A stretch of DNA of 64,000 bases from Homoserinimonas sp. (GTDB taxonomy: Bacteria; Actinomycetota; Actinomycetes; Actinomycetales; Microbacteriaceae). Both the position numbers and the translations under genes were made by a program. The stretch is from the NCBI GenBank assembly GCA_023957835.1, contig JAMLGP010000001.1, positions 303,575-367,574 of the forward strand. The letters run 5' to 3'. How positions within the stretch are numbered: position 1 is the stretch's first letter; every line of letters begins with the position of its first letter. The notes below the pieces were generated by a model. It was given only the letters and a program-made list of their open reading frames with translations. It did not search any database and was not told the origin of the DNA. Shown in pieces: positions 17,825-27,834 of this stretch.

Positions 17825-18676
17825 ATGCCCCGACCAATCGACTTGCACACCCACAGCAGCGTTTCGGACGGCACGGAGCGGCCGACCGAACTCATTCGAT
17901 CTGCCGTTGCTTCGGGGCTCGGAACTGTTGCCATCACCGATCACGATACGACCGAAGGATGGGCGGAAGCCTTGGAGGCTGCTGAAGGCACCGGTCTTGC
18001 CGTGGTCCCGGGAATGGAATTCAGCACCAGATGGGAAGGCAAGAGCATCCACATGCTCGCCTATCTTGTCGATCCGGAGAATCTGGAACTTCGCGAGGAA
18101 ACTCTGCGGATTAGAGAAAGCCGGTTGACGAGGGCGGAGACGATAGTGCAGAAACTTGCTGCTGACTTCGACATCTCCTGGCAGGATGTACTGGCCCAGA
18201 CCAGCGACGGAGCGACGATCGGGAGGCCGCACATCGCCGATGCGCTCGTGGCGCGGGGGATCGCAACCGACAGGAGCCAGGCTTTCCACGACATCCTGCA
18301 CCCGAGTTCGGGATATTACGTTCCGCACTACGCGCCGGATCCGCTCAAAGCGATAGAGCTGATTCGCGGGGCCGGAGGGGTACCGGTGCTCGCTCACCCT
18401 GCAACACGGGGAGTGGACCACCTTATTTCCAGAACGAATCTCGACCACCTCGTTGCGGCGGGACTGTTTGGACTCGAGTTGAAGCACCGTGAAAACGACC
18501 CGGCGGCCGCTGCAATCCTGGCCGAGCAGGCAAAGGAACTCGGTTTGGTAATTACCGGTTCGAGCGACTACCACGGAACCGGAAAGCCCAATCGACTGGG
18601 TGAAAATACAACGGAGCCAGAGGTGCTGGAAAAGATCCTCTCGGAAGGCACGGGCTCTAGCGCCTACTCCGGCTGA
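17825..18676 (+). CDS. PHP-domain phosphoesterase (TrpH/YciV type)
   Basis: A 283-residue metal-dependent phosphoesterase. Motifs of the PHP fold run from DLHTHSSVSDG (His8, His10, Asp15), through ITDHDTTEGW and PGMEFS, to VLAHPATRG and SSDYHG near the C-terminus. Single-domain proteins of this type hydrolyse 3',5'-nucleotide bisphosphates or 5' RNA ends (RNase AM), but the exact activity here is inferred only from the family. The start is fixed by the leaderless -10 spacing. Its end lies seven bases from the convergent DEAD-box helicase end. Confidence 0.9.
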   Translation: MPRPIDLHTHSSVSDGTERPTELIRSAVASGLGTVAITDHDTTEGWAEALEAAEGTGLAVVPGMEFSTRWEGKSIHMLAYLVDPENLELREETLRIRESRLTRAETIVQKLAADFDISWQDVLAQTSDGATIGRPHIADALVARGIATDRSQAFHDILHPSSGYYVPHYAPDPLKAIELIRGAGGVPVLAHPATRGVDHLISRTNLDHLVAAGLFGLELKHRENDPAAAAILAEQAKELGLVITGSSDYHGTGKPNRLGENTTEPEVLEKILSEGTGSSAYSG

Positions 18677-18682
18677 TCCCGT

Positions 18683-20188
18683 TCAGGCGGCAGGAGCGTT
18701 GCTGCGATAAGTTCGCCGGCGATTACGTCTTTGCCCGTGAGCTTCCCGGGTCGCCGTTTCCGCTGCTGGCGCCGCGTCTTTCCTGGGCCTGGACAGCTTG
18801 TCCTGCGGGTGCTTTCTGCCGCCAGAAGTTCCCTGATCGTTTCTGGCTTTTCCGTGCGGCGCGCCGTGCTCTGCCGTGGCTGGCGAAGTTGCAAGCCTTC
18901 CCTTCGTACCGGCAGGGATATCGAGATCCGAATAGAGGTGCGGCGAAGACGAATAGGTTTCCACCGGTTCGGAGATTCCCATCTCGAGGGCCCTGTTGAT
19001 GAGTCCCCACTTGTGCAGTTCATCCCAGTCGACGAAGGTGATCGCGGTTCCGGTCTTGCCAGCGCGACCGGTACGGCCGGCTCTGTGCAGGTAAGTGTCG
19101 GGGTCGTCCGGGATCGTGTGGTTTATCACGTGGCTCACATCGGTCACGTCGATTCCTCTGGCCGCTACGTCTGTCGCAATCAGGATGTCCTTCTTGCCGA
19201 TCTTGAACGCCGCCATGGCGCGCTCTCTTTGCTCCTGATTGAGGTCGCCGTGGACCGCTACCGCCGGAAAGCCCCGGTCGTTCAACTCTTCGACGAGCTT
19301 CGCAGCGCTTCTCTTGGTTCGAGTGAAGATGACGGTTCGGGTTCTGTCTTTCGCCTGCAGAATCCGGGCGATCACCTCGTCCTTGTCGAGTGGATGCGTC
19401 CGGTATACGACGTGCTTGATATTGGCCTGAGTCAGCCCGTCCTCGGGATCTGTGTGGCGAATATGGATCGGCCGATTCATGAATCGCCTCGCGAGGGCGA
19501 TGATCGGGCCGGGCATGGTTGCCGAGAAGAGCATGGTGTGTCTGGAGGCCGGGGTCTGGGCAAAGAGCTTTTCGATATCCCCGAGGAAGCCGAGGTCAAG
19601 CATTTTGTCTGCCTCGTCAAGCACCATGACTTCTACTGAGTGCAGAGAGAGGACCTTCTGGCCGACGAGATCAAGCAGTCGGCCGGGGGTGCCGACTACG
19701 ACCTGAGCGCCGTCCTTCAACTGCTGAATCTGGCCGTCGTAGGCTTTGCCACCATAAATCGAGGCGATTTTCGTGCTTCGAAGCGATGCGGCGGTCGCCA
19801 GGTCATCCGCCACCTGAATGCAAAGTTCTCTAGTGGGAACTACTACGAGTGCCTTCACTCCCGGCTCGGGATCTTTGCCGAGCCTTTGGAGCAGGGGCAG
19901 GCCGAAGCCGAGGGTCTTTCCGGTTCCGGTTTTCGCCTGGCCGATTATGTCCTGGCCGTCGAGACCCAGCGGAATGGTCTGCGCCTGAATGGGGAAAGGT
20001 TCTGTGATGTTTTTGATTGCGAGGGCGTCGGCCAAATCCTGGTCAACGCCGAGTTCGGTAAATGTCAAGTTATGCGGCCCTGTCTGGCTATTGGAATTGC
20101 GTCCGCTTTTGCCTGGGACGCACTGCCCTCGACAATTGAGGGACGGTTCAAGGCTATCGGTCGCCGATGTGTATGCCCTGAAAGCCAT
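18683..20188 (-). CDS. DEAD-box RNA helicase
   Basis: A 501-residue ATP-dependent RNA helicase (RhlE/DeaD-like). Motifs in order: Q-motif region PFPIQAQTIP, AKTGTGKT (Walker A), PTRELCIQ, TPGRLLD, VLDEADKM, FSATMP, IATDVAARGIDV and HRAGRTGRAG. The C-terminal tail of about 75 residues is basic, low complexity and disordered (KARNDQGTSGGRKHPQ), as is common for RNA-binding tails. The conserved region begins about residue 40, so the true start may be downstream, for example the TTG preceding TFTELGV. It heads the block comparable to M. tuberculosis Rv3211 and neighbours. Confidence 0.92.
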   Translation of the reverse strand: MAFRAYTSATDSLEPSLNCRGQCVPGKSGRNSNSQTGPHNLTFTELGVDQDLADALAIKNITEPFPIQAQTIPLGLDGQDIIGQAKTGTGKTLGFGLPLLQRLGKDPEPGVKALVVVPTRELCIQVADDLATAASLRSTKIASIYGGKAYDGQIQQLKDGAQVVVGTPGRLLDLVGQKVLSLHSVEVMVLDEADKMLDLGFLGDIEKLFAQTPASRHTMLFSATMPGPIIALARRFMNRPIHIRHTDPEDGLTQANIKHVVYRTHPLDKDEVIARILQAKDRTRTVIFTRTKRSAAKLVEELNDRGFPAVAVHGDLNQEQRERAMAAFKIGKKDILIATDVAARGIDVTDVSHVINHTIPDDPDTYLHRAGRTGRAGKTGTAITFVDWDELHKWGLINRALEMGISEPVETYSSSPHLYSDLDIPAGTKGRLATSPATAEHGAPHGKARNDQGTSGGRKHPQDKLSRPRKDAAPAAETATREAHGQRRNRRRTYRSNAPAA

Positions 20189-20211
20189 GCGGTGGGTCGA
20201 AACCTCCCCGC

Positions 20212-20217
20212 TAGTCT
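20212..20217 (+). promoter_or_regulatory. Putative -10 element of the ferritin-like gene
   Basis: TAGTCT followed by six bases and GTG at 20224. Confidence 0.45.
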
Positions 20218-20223
20218 TATATC

Positions 20224-20943
20224 GTGGCGAAGCTATTCCGAAACCCGAGACGCCCGGCCGGGGGGAGAAGCCGAACTCGTCGGCCCAATCCAGATCAGGT
20301 GATTAACCGGGTCGGGCTCGACAAGCTGGCGCCGGAGCCGAAGGACTTTCTCGGGCGGGCGGCCTACCTGCAGCTTTCATTCTTCGAATTGCTCGCACAG
20401 AGCCTCGGCGCAGCACCATCAATGGCCTCGAAGCAGTCCGTCGCCAGGGCAGCAGAGATCCTGCTGAATCGTCACCTCGCGCTGGTTTCCGAACTTGAGA
20501 GATCCGGGGTTGCTGCGAGCGAACAAATGGAGCTCTACTCGGCGGAGATTGATGTTTTCCAAAGACGAATCCGGGGAGTCGACTGGTTTGAGACGATGCT
20601 CGGATTCTTTGTGGCATCCGGAATTCTGGATGAGGCGCTTTCTTCAATAGCCCTCGGTCTGCCGGCTGAACTCTCGCGCAGAATGGCCGGACTCTTTGAA
20701 GATGGCTGCGCTCAGGATGTCATTCTGGCCGAATTTAAGGCAGCAATCGAATCCAATCCCAAGCTCGCATCCCGGCTGGCCCTTTTCGGCAGATCTCTCG
20801 TCGGGGACGTATTCCTGATCGCCAGGAGCGCTCTGAACCTGCCCGAGGGCTCGGAAACCGATGAAGAAAGACTCGAGCCGGCATTCACGGAACTGATAGC
20901 CAGCCACACCCGTCGAATGGATGAGCTCGGCCTGACCGCCTAG
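20224..20943 (+). CDS. Ferritin-like fold protein (Rv3210c-like)
   Basis: A 239-residue mainly helical protein. Position beside a DEAD-box helicase and DUF3107, and the helical pattern (QLSFFELLAQSLGAAPS, AAEILLNRHLALVSELE, DWFETMLGFFVASGILDEAL), match the ferritin-like proteins annotated in actinobacteria as tRNA-hydroxylase (MiaE)-like. A clear set of di-iron ligands (ExxH pairs) is not obvious to me, so enzymatic activity is uncertain. The N-terminal 25 residues are basic. The stop overlaps the convergent membrane-protein stop. Confidence 0.7.
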   Translation: MAKLFRNPRRPAGGRSRTRRPNPDQVINRVGLDKLAPEPKDFLGRAAYLQLSFFELLAQSLGAAPSMASKQSVARAAEILLNRHLALVSELERSGVAASEQMELYSAEIDVFQRRIRGVDWFETMLGFFVASGILDEALSSIALGLPAELSRRMAGLFEDGCAQDVILAEFKAAIESNPKLASRLALFGRSLVGDVFLIARSALNLPEGSETDEERLEPAFTELIASHTRRMDELGLTA

Positions 20944-21242
20944 CTTCCGGTCTGAACTCGGTTGAGCCTCTCAAAAGCCGCGGCATCAGCCTGTCGGCGC
21001 CTCGGTACCACGAACAGCGCAACCGCAATTGCGATGAGTCCGCCGCCGACCAGGCTCACCCACCAGATCCAGGCCCCGTCGAATGGCCAGCCGAGCCAGG
21101 TAAGCCCTGCCCAAATAACGGAAGCCGCAATAGTGCTCACCGCTGGCAGCAGAGCCGAGCCGTAGGAGTCTTTTCCTGGCAGGAGGTAGCGAAGGCCGAG
21201 TCCGATGAGGATTGCTCCAAGAGCGACGAAGAGCAGTTCCAT
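20940..21242 (-). CDS. Small three-helix membrane protein
   Basis: A 100-residue protein with hydrophobic segments at about 2-20, 31-50 and 57-79, then a basic cytoplasmic tail (VPRRRQADAAAFERL). No known domain is recognised. Its start overlaps the stop of the DUF3107 gene, so the two form an operon; a membrane protein is found in the same position beside DUF3107 in other actinobacteria. Its end touches the end of the convergent ferritin-like gene. Confidence 0.75.
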   Translation of the reverse strand: MELLFVALGAILIGLGLRYLLPGKDSYGSALLPAVSTIAASVIWAGLTWLGWPFDGAWIWWVSLVGGGLIAIAVALFVVPRRRQADAAAFERLNRVQTGS

Positions 21243-21466
21243 CAGGCCACGAACCCGATCCGCCTCGAGGTTCCGGAGCCGAGTTCCAGATAAGCCAGAT
21301 ATTCAGTCGAAATCAGAAAAACATCCCCCTTGGAATCCTCAAATCGAACCAGTTTGGCTCCGCCAGAAATTGCGTCGGAAACCGCCTTCTCAATTTCTGC
21401 AGCAGTTCGATCCGACTCAAAACTGAGCTCTCGGGAATTGTTGATTATGCCTATGCGAATCTCCAC
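21242..21466 (-). CDS. DUF3107 family protein
   Basis: A 74-residue protein beginning MEIRIGIINNSRELSFE and containing LVRFEDSKGDVFLISTEYLAYLELG, which is the DUF3107 pattern (Rv3208A/TB9.4 group), a small conserved actinobacterial protein of unknown function predicted to fold as a ligand-binding-like alpha/beta unit. The GTG start sits six bases from TAATCT on the minus strand. It is co-transcribed with the small membrane protein. Confidence 0.88.
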   Translation of the reverse strand: MEIRIGIINNSRELSFESDRTAAEIEKAVSDAISGGAKLVRFEDSKGDVFLISTEYLAYLELGSGTSRRIGFVA

Positions 21467-21472
21467 TCGCCC

Positions 21473-21478
21473 AGATTA
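21473..21478 (-). promoter_or_regulatory. Putative -10 element of the DUF3107 operon
   Basis: TAATCT on the minus strand, then six bases, then the GTG start. Confidence 0.5.
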
Positions 21479-21547
21479 CGACACAACGTGGCCGCAGTGG
21501 ATTCAAGTTCTTTCAGAGCGCAAAGACTGACTGTCTTGAGGGTGGGC

Positions 21548-21553
21548 TAATTT
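21548..21553 (+). promoter_or_regulatory. Putative -10 element of adnA
   Basis: TAATTT followed by seven bases and ATG at 21561. Confidence 0.4.
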
Positions 21554-21560
21554 GGCAGTC

Positions 21561-24500
21561 ATGACCATGAAGGGATTCATTCTTGAGGCCAGCTCAGAAG
21601 AGCCTCTCAAGTCGGATCCTGCGCAGTTCCAAGTGATCAACCTTCCGGCTGAAGTCTCTGCCGTGGTCGTGGGGGCACCTGGAACCGGAAAGACAACGAC
21701 CCTCATCGAAGCTTTTGCAAACAGGGTGCTGAAGCGGGGTTTGTCGGCTCGGGAGGTTCTGGCTTTGACCTCGACAAGAGCGAGTGCAACGGTATTGAGG
21801 GATGCGCTTTCAAAGCGAATTGCTCTGCCGCTGGAGGGACCCGCGGCAAGGACGGTCAATTCGCTTGCTTTCGAAATCGTAAGCTTCGCCCGGGCGGCAG
21901 AGGGTGCAGAGCCTCCCCGACTGCTGACTGGCTCAGATCAGGATGCTGACCTGAGCCAATTGCTCGTCGGCCAGATTGAGCAGGGCCGCGACTCGGAATG
22001 GCCGGAATGGCTGAGCCGTACCGTCAGATCCCTCAAAGGGTTCCGCACGGAGTTGCGCGAAGCGCTAATGCGTCTGACGGAATATTCGATTTCGGATGAC
22101 CAGATCCGCTCGATTGCCGCTGATCAACGCCGGCAGGAATGGCAGGCTCTGGCGGAGTTTCGGATCGAGTATCAGCAGGTCATCGCGAACCTGCGGCCGG
22201 ATCAGCTCGACTCCGCGGAACTCTGCTCTGCCGCAGTGAATCTCATTGCCTCTGAACGAGCCCCGGACTGGGTTAGGAACCTCAAGATTCTATTCGTCGA
22301 TGACATTCAGGATGCTAACGAGTCGATGATCAACCTGCTTCGGGCTTTCGCCGGTCGGGGGGTGAGCGTCATCGCCTTTGGAGATCCGGATGTGGCCGCA
22401 AACGTATTTCGCGGAGCAGAGTCCGACAACCTCAGCAGGCTTTCTCAGGAGCTCTCGAAAGAAATGGAGTCGATCTTTCTAAGGACCTCCTACCGACTCG
22501 GTACTGAATTGCTCAGGCTGACCGATGCGATCACCGGACCGATCGGAACCTCCGGCACAGCGGGCCAGAGACGGCCGGAAGTCGGCGCTCGCGAGCCGGG
22601 CGAGTGGTCGGTGCTCTTCGGCAAGACAAGTTCTGAACTTTGGATGGAAGTGTCCCGCCGGCTCAGGTCCAGGCGGCTGGATTCAGGGATCTCGTGGGAG
22701 CAAATGGCGGTGGTCGTACGAAACAGGGGACAGATCCAGGCCGCGGCGAGAGCGCTCGCGACCGCAGAAGTGCCGATACGGGTTTCCACTTCTGAAGCTC
22801 CGTTGAGAGAAGAGCGTCCAGTCAGGGAGCTGCTTGAGATCGTCAACATCGGCCTGGGCAGAGGCAGTCTTGATCGGGAGCTGGCAGAGAACCTGCTACT
22901 CGGCCCGTTTGGAGGGCTCGATCACCTCGGGCTGCGGCAGCTCAAGCTTGCCCTGCGAGCGGAAGAGCTGATCGGAGGTGGAAACCGTTCTTCCACTGAG
23001 CTTCTGCTGGAGGCGCTTTCCGGACCAAATCGCTTCACCACTATCGATTCGCGACCTGCACGACTGGCTGGCAGGCTTGCGAAGTTGTTCTTCGAAATCT
23101 CGGATCGAGCGGGAAAGCGCGCCTCAATCGAGGAATTGCTTTGGCTAGTCTGGGATCAGAGCGGGCTCGCCAGAGTCTGGGCCGACCAGGCAAGCGGTCA
23201 CGGGCTGGTTTCAGCAGAAGCCAATCGCAATCTGGATGGGGTGCTCGCCTTGTTCACTGCGGCGCGCAGATTCACCGAGCGAGAGTCAGAATCGTCTCCA
23301 GAAGCTTTCCTTGCGGCAGTGCTCGATTCCGAAATTCCGGAAGACACGCTCTCTCCGGTTTCCAGGGCTGACTCGGTGCTGATCACAACCCCGAACGGAG
23401 TCGTCGGACTCGAGTTTGACACGGTAGTAGTCGGAGGCCTTCAAGACGGCGACTGGCCGAACCTTCGACCTCGCGGTTCGCTGTTCCAGATCGATGAACT
23501 GGTTTTGCGGGCGAAGACGGGTCAAAACCCGGCACTGGACCGCCGCAGGATTGAGATGCACAACGAACTTCGCCTGTTGCTGCTGGCCGCCAGCCGGGCC
23601 AGGACGCAGGTTCTGCTCGCCGCAGTTTCCAATGAGGACGAAGTACCTGGACCATTCTTCAGCCTTCTTCCCGAAGACGTCGAGCCCGAAATGGCGGTAC
23701 CGGGAGCGCCAACCTCATTGAGGGGAATCGCGGGACAGCTTCGGCGCGAGCTGGCTGCTCGGCCGGATCCTTCGATGGCAGCCAATCTGGCGGCTCTCGC
23801 GAAGGCGGGGGTGCCTGGTGCAGATCCGAGCCAGTGGCACGGCCTGCTGACTCCCTCGACTGAAGAGGCACTCTATCTGCCAACTGAGCAGGTTCGACTG
23901 TCGCCTTCCAGAATCGAGGCGTTCCAGAACTCACCGATGGACTGGTTCATTGATTCGGTGTCGGGAGGCGAGTCGAGCATCCGAACCGCGGTTGGGACTC
24001 TCGTTCACTGGGCAATGGAGAACTATCCCGAAGGAGACTTCGCCGAGCTCTCGAAGGCGATTCTCTCTCGCTGGAAAGAACTGCCTTTTGAAGCCGAATG
24101 GTTGTCGATGCGAGAGCAGAAGGCGGTTGAGACTCTTGCGAGGGGTCTTGCGCAATACCTTGCCGATTTCAGGAGCGAATCCAAGCAACTCGCTTCTGCA
24201 GAGGGCGATTTCGAATTGGATCTCGGTCGAGCCGTACTCAGGGGCAAGATTGATCGGGTCGAGAGATCCCCTGACGGGGAAGTCGTGATTGCGGATCTCA
24301 AGACCGGAAAGCTAATCAAACGGCAGCCGGAAATAGACGAAACTCCTCAGCTTGGCGCCTATCAGCTCGCATATTCGGAAGGGCTATTCGATTCCGCACT
24401 CGAGCCCTACGGCGCGCACCACGGCGGCGGAGCAAAGCTCGTTTGGGTGAGCAGCGGAGTAAAGGGGAAGTCATACCGGGAGGGACTGCAGGCGCAATTT

Positions 24501-24659
24501 GACGCAGAGGCCCTGGATCGGTTTCGAACCATGATCCTTGAAGTTGCCGAAGAAATGGCAACTGGAAACTATCGGGGCGTGGTGAGCTTCGATGAGTCCG
24601 ATCGAAATGTCAGAACCAGCCAGCGCTGGCAAAGAGTTCGGGCGGTTTCGAGTGACTGA
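21561..24659 (+). CDS. adnA: AdnA-type helicase/nuclease subunit
   Basis: A 1032-residue UvrD-like motor fused to a C-terminal PD-(D/E)xK nuclease. Walker A is GAPGTGKTT (Lys44). Later helicase motifs are recognisable but degenerate (FVDDIQDA in place of DExQD; TTPNGVVGLEFDTVVVGGL; LLLAASRAR). The nuclease region contains GTLVHWAMEN, GKIDRVERSPDG and VIADLKTGK followed by QLGAYQLAY. AdnAB of mycobacteria resects double-strand breaks and carries a nuclease in each subunit (established knowledge). ATG at 21561 is favoured by promoter spacing over TTG at 21552. The end overlaps adnB, so the two are made together. Confidence 0.9.
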   Translation: MTMKGFILEASSEEPLKSDPAQFQVINLPAEVSAVVVGAPGTGKTTTLIEAFANRVLKRGLSAREVLALTSTRASATVLRDALSKRIALPLEGPAARTVNSLAFEIVSFARAAEGAEPPRLLTGSDQDADLSQLLVGQIEQGRDSEWPEWLSRTVRSLKGFRTELREALMRLTEYSISDDQIRSIAADQRRQEWQALAEFRIEYQQVIANLRPDQLDSAELCSAAVNLIASERAPDWVRNLKILFVDDIQDANESMINLLRAFAGRGVSVIAFGDPDVAANVFRGAESDNLSRLSQELSKEMESIFLRTSYRLGTELLRLTDAITGPIGTSGTAGQRRPEVGAREPGEWSVLFGKTSSELWMEVSRRLRSRRLDSGISWEQMAVVVRNRGQIQAAARALATAEVPIRVSTSEAPLREERPVRELLEIVNIGLGRGSLDRELAENLLLGPFGGLDHLGLRQLKLALRAEELIGGGNRSSTELLLEALSGPNRFTTIDSRPARLAGRLAKLFFEISDRAGKRASIEELLWLVWDQSGLARVWADQASGHGLVSAEANRNLDGVLALFTAARRFTERESESSPEAFLAAVLDSEIPEDTLSPVSRADSVLITTPNGVVGLEFDTVVVGGLQDGDWPNLRPRGSLFQIDELVLRAKTGQNPALDRRRIEMHNELRLLLLAASRARTQVLLAAVSNEDEVPGPFFSLLPEDVEPEMAVPGAPTSLRGIAGQLRRELAARPDPSMAANLAALAKAGVPGADPSQWHGLLTPSTEEALYLPTEQVRLSPSRIEAFQNSPMDWFIDSVSGGESSIRTAVGTLVHWAMENYPEGDFAELSKAILSRWKELPFEAEWLSMREQKAVETLARGLAQYLADFRSESKQLASAEGDFELDLGRAVLRGKIDRVERSPDGEVVIADLKTGKLIKRQPEIDETPQLGAYQLAYSEGLFDSALEPYGAHHGGGAKLVWVSSGVKGKSYREGLQAQFDAEALDRFRTMILEVAEEMATGNYRGVVSFDESDRNVRTSQRWQRVRAVSSD

Positions 24660-27600
24660 ACAGCGATACAGCGCGGCCGGGCTTGCGAAGGCTCTGGATC
24701 TGTTCCCCCCGACCGAGCAGCAGGCCCGGATTATCGAAGCAGAGCTTCAGCCAACTCTCGTCGTCGCCGGCGCGGGGAGCGGAAAAACCGAGACCATGGC
24801 GAACCGGGTCGTTTGGCTGGTTGCCAATGGGATCATTTCCCCGGGAGAAGTGCTCGGGCTAACCTTCACGAGAAAAGCTGCCGGCGAGCTTTCAGTCAGG
24901 ATTCGACGCCAGCTGCTTCGACTCGTCGATCGAAAGCTACTGGACCGGGACAGGTTCGAGATTCTCGACCCGCCTCGAGTAGCCACCTACGACTCTTTCG
25001 CGAGCTCCGTCTTTAGGGACAGTGCATTGAGGCTCGGCAGGGAGCCGGAAAGCGAAGTGCTTGGCGCAGCGGCCGCCTGGCAGATGGCAAGGCGAATCGC
25101 GATCAGCAGCAGAGAGGACGGCCTTGAGGATCTCGACGCCGATCTGGACAAGCTCACCACGACGATCCTTGAGCTAAGTGAGAAGCTAGAGTCCAATCGG
25201 GTAGATCTGACCAGACTCGAGGGGTTCGCTGCCGAATTCGGAGACCTCGCGGATCTGCCAAATGGCGGCTCCGGAGAATACGGCGAGGTCCTCAAGCTCA
25301 TTGAAAGAGTCCGGGCATTGCCCCTGCTGGTTAGGCTCTGCCGCGAATTTCAGAACGCAAAGCGACTTAGAAATGTAGTTCAATACTCGGACCAATCCCG
25401 GCTTGCTCTGCAGGCTGTGCTGGACTTCGAGACTGTGCGAGCCGAGCTTCGAAACAGGTTCAAGGTCGTCTTGCTCGACGAGTACCAGGACACAAGCGTG
25501 CTTCAGGCGAACTTTCTCGCTTCGATTTTTAGGGGCAGTCCGGTTATGGCAGTCGGGGATCCTAATCAGGCGATTTACGGCTGGCGCGGGGCAAGCGCCG
25601 ACAACCTCGAACAGTTCGCTGAACACTTCTCCGGTGAATCGCCCGTCAAAGAACTGTCCCTGTCGATCTCCTGGCGAAATGGAAAGCGGATTCTGGATGC
25701 GGCAAATGCCGTCGCTGCTCCGCTAAGCGCACTCAGAACCCCGACTCTCAAACTTCTAAGCCCAGGTCCAGAGGCGAGCGATTTCGGGGTCGAGGCCATG
25801 TTTGAAGAAACCATTCTCGATGAGGCGGTTTCGGTAGCCCACTGGCTAAAGCAGAACCTTCAACCGGACTCCAGGGGCAGGAACCCCACGGCGGCCATCC
25901 TGTTCCGGGCGAGAAGCAGCCAGGCGATCTTCGTTCGCGCCCTAAAGGAGGCTGGAATCGAATTTCACGTGCTTGGGCTTGGTGGACTGCTCGACGAGCC
26001 TGAAGTAGTGGATCTGGTTTGCGCTCTCAAAGTGATCGGCGATCCTGCATCGGGTGCAGAACTGGTTCGCCTGCTTGCCGGATCCAGATGGCGAATTGCC
26101 GCCCGGGACCTGAACGCTTTATCCAGGCTCGCCGGAAGGCTCTTTGCCCGCGATCACGAACTGAAACCACGCGAAGACTCTGTGCTGAGTGCGATGCGGG
26201 AGTCGATTGCTGAAGGGGAGTCAGGTTCGATAGTCGAAGCTCTCGACTTCATTTCGAGAAGTCGTCCCGATTCTCCGATGCTTGAGGGCTTTAGCGAGCT
26301 CGGGCTTGAGCGGCTCCGGTCTGCGGGGGAGCTGTTTTCCAAACTGCGATCGCGCTCGACAATGAACCTGCTCGACTTCACTTCGATAGTCGTGCGGGAA
26401 CTAAATCTCGACATCGAAGTTACGGCCAATGACGATCGCGAACCGCACTCAAGCGGTCTGACCGGATTCTTCGAAGCCATGTCCGGTTTCCTGGCTACCG
26501 ACCGAAACGGCGACCTGCCGTCGTTTCTCTCCTGGCTGGAACGAGCAGCTTATACCGACGACTTGAATCCGCGCTCTGAAACCGCAGTGCCGGGGGCGGT
26601 TCAATTGCTCACGGTCCACGGAGCCAAGGGGCTCGAATGGGATCTGGTGGTAGTGCCCAGGCTCGTGGAAGAAGAATTCCCCAAGAGCCCGCGCGACTCC
26701 ATGGGCTGGACCGGCTTCGGTCGCCTGCCCTTCGAGTTTCGCGATGACGGCAGAAGCCTCCCTGTTTTCAACTGGCGCGGGGTCGCCTCCAGAAAAGAAC
26801 TCAGGGCCCGCTTTGAGACCTTCAAAGCGGATGTCCGCCAGAGCTACTCTCTTGAGGAGCGTCGACTTGCCTACGTTGCTTTGACGAGAGCAAGGCACAG
26901 GCTTCTGCTCACCGGCTCTTTCTGGGGCAAACAAGTGAAACCTCGAAAACCAGGTGAGTTCCTTCGCGAGCTTGCGGAAGCAGGAATTATTCCCGAGCTG
27001 CCTGCAGAGCCGAAGGGTGTCGAGCCACCTCAGGAGCTGGGCAGAGAAGAGATGATCTGGCCGCCTGATCCGCTTGGCGGACGGCGAAAGAAGGTGGAAG
27101 CGGCCGCAAGGCTCGTCGAGTCGGCAGAACCCTCCCTTTCCGGAAAATACGGCGAAAAGATTGAACGACTGCTGGCCGAGCGCGAACTGCAGGCAAATCG
27201 GGACCAGTTCCTGCGTCTGCCGTACCGAATTCCGGCGAGCAAGTTCAAGGACTATCTGGCTTCTCCCGCAGAAGTCGCTGAGTTCCTGCGGCGACCCATG
27301 CCTTCCAAACCGTACCGGGCAACGAGACTCGGAACCGAATTTCACTCCTGGGTGGAACAGCGGTCTGGCTCGGAACGATTCACCCCTGAAATCGATTCGC
27401 TGTCCGCCGAACTTGATCTTGAGGAAGAGGAACTCGATGAGGCTCGATTGCAGCTATTGAAGGAGAACTTCGAGCAGTCAGAGTGGGCAGGACTGAAGCC
27501 GATCGAAGTCGAACGCGAGATTCAGCTTCCGTTTGATGGCCAACTCGTAGTTTGCAAACTCGACGCCGTATACGAGCGGGACGGAATGATCCAGATCGTC

Positions 27601-27834
27601 GACTGGAAAACCGGTAAAGCGCCCACTACGGAAGAAGAGCGGGAGTCCAGAAAGGTGCAGTTGGCGCTGTACCGGATTGCCTACTCCAGGTGGAAATCGA
27701 TGGATCCAAAACGGATCTCGGCTGTGCTCTATTACGTCGCCGAGAACCGGAAAGTGGAGCTCGCTCCGGGTGATGACGAAGCCGAGCTGCTCTCCAGATG
27801 GCGAGCCGCAATTAACTCGTCCGGCATCCCATAA
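24652..27834 (+). CDS. adnB: AdnB-type helicase/nuclease subunit
   Basis: A protein of about 1060 residues with a full UvrD-like helicase: VVAGAGSGKTET (Walker A), LTFTRKAAGEL, LLDEYQDTS, VGDPNQAIYGWRGA, LTVHGAKGLEWDLVVVP and YVALTRARHRLLL. The C-terminal RecB-like nuclease has GTEFHSWVEQ, CKLDAVYERDG and IVDWKTGKAP. This is the intact motor of the heterodimer, while the AdnA motor looks more degenerate. GTG at 24652 overlaps adnA by eight bases and is preferred; an in-frame ATG at 24592 would overlap by 68 bases. No iron-sulfur cysteine cluster of the AddB type is visible, in line with AdnAB. Confidence 0.92.
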   Translation: MTEQRYSAAGLAKALDLFPPTEQQARIIEAELQPTLVVAGAGSGKTETMANRVVWLVANGIISPGEVLGLTFTRKAAGELSVRIRRQLLRLVDRKLLDRDRFEILDPPRVATYDSFASSVFRDSALRLGREPESEVLGAAAAWQMARRIAISSREDGLEDLDADLDKLTTTILELSEKLESNRVDLTRLEGFAAEFGDLADLPNGGSGEYGEVLKLIERVRALPLLVRLCREFQNAKRLRNVVQYSDQSRLALQAVLDFETVRAELRNRFKVVLLDEYQDTSVLQANFLASIFRGSPVMAVGDPNQAIYGWRGASADNLEQFAEHFSGESPVKELSLSISWRNGKRILDAANAVAAPLSALRTPTLKLLSPGPEASDFGVEAMFEETILDEAVSVAHWLKQNLQPDSRGRNPTAAILFRARSSQAIFVRALKEAGIEFHVLGLGGLLDEPEVVDLVCALKVIGDPASGAELVRLLAGSRWRIAARDLNALSRLAGRLFARDHELKPREDSVLSAMRESIAEGESGSIVEALDFISRSRPDSPMLEGFSELGLERLRSAGELFSKLRSRSTMNLLDFTSIVVRELNLDIEVTANDDREPHSSGLTGFFEAMSGFLATDRNGDLPSFLSWLERAAYTDDLNPRSETAVPGAVQLLTVHGAKGLEWDLVVVPRLVEEEFPKSPRDSMGWTGFGRLPFEFRDDGRSLPVFNWRGVASRKELRARFETFKADVRQSYSLEERRLAYVALTRARHRLLLTGSFWGKQVKPRKPGEFLRELAEAGIIPELPAEPKGVEPPQELGREEMIWPPDPLGGRRKKVEAAARLVESAEPSLSGKYGEKIERLLAERELQANRDQFLRLPYRIPASKFKDYLASPAEVAEFLRRPMPSKPYRATRLGTEFHSWVEQRSGSERFTPEIDSLSAELDLEEEELDEARLQLLKENFEQSEWAGLKPIEVEREIQLPFDGQLVVCKLDAVYERDGMIQIVDWKTGKAPTTEEERESRKVQLALYRIAYSRWKSMDPKRISAVLYYVAENRKVELAPGDDEAELLSRWRAAINSSGIP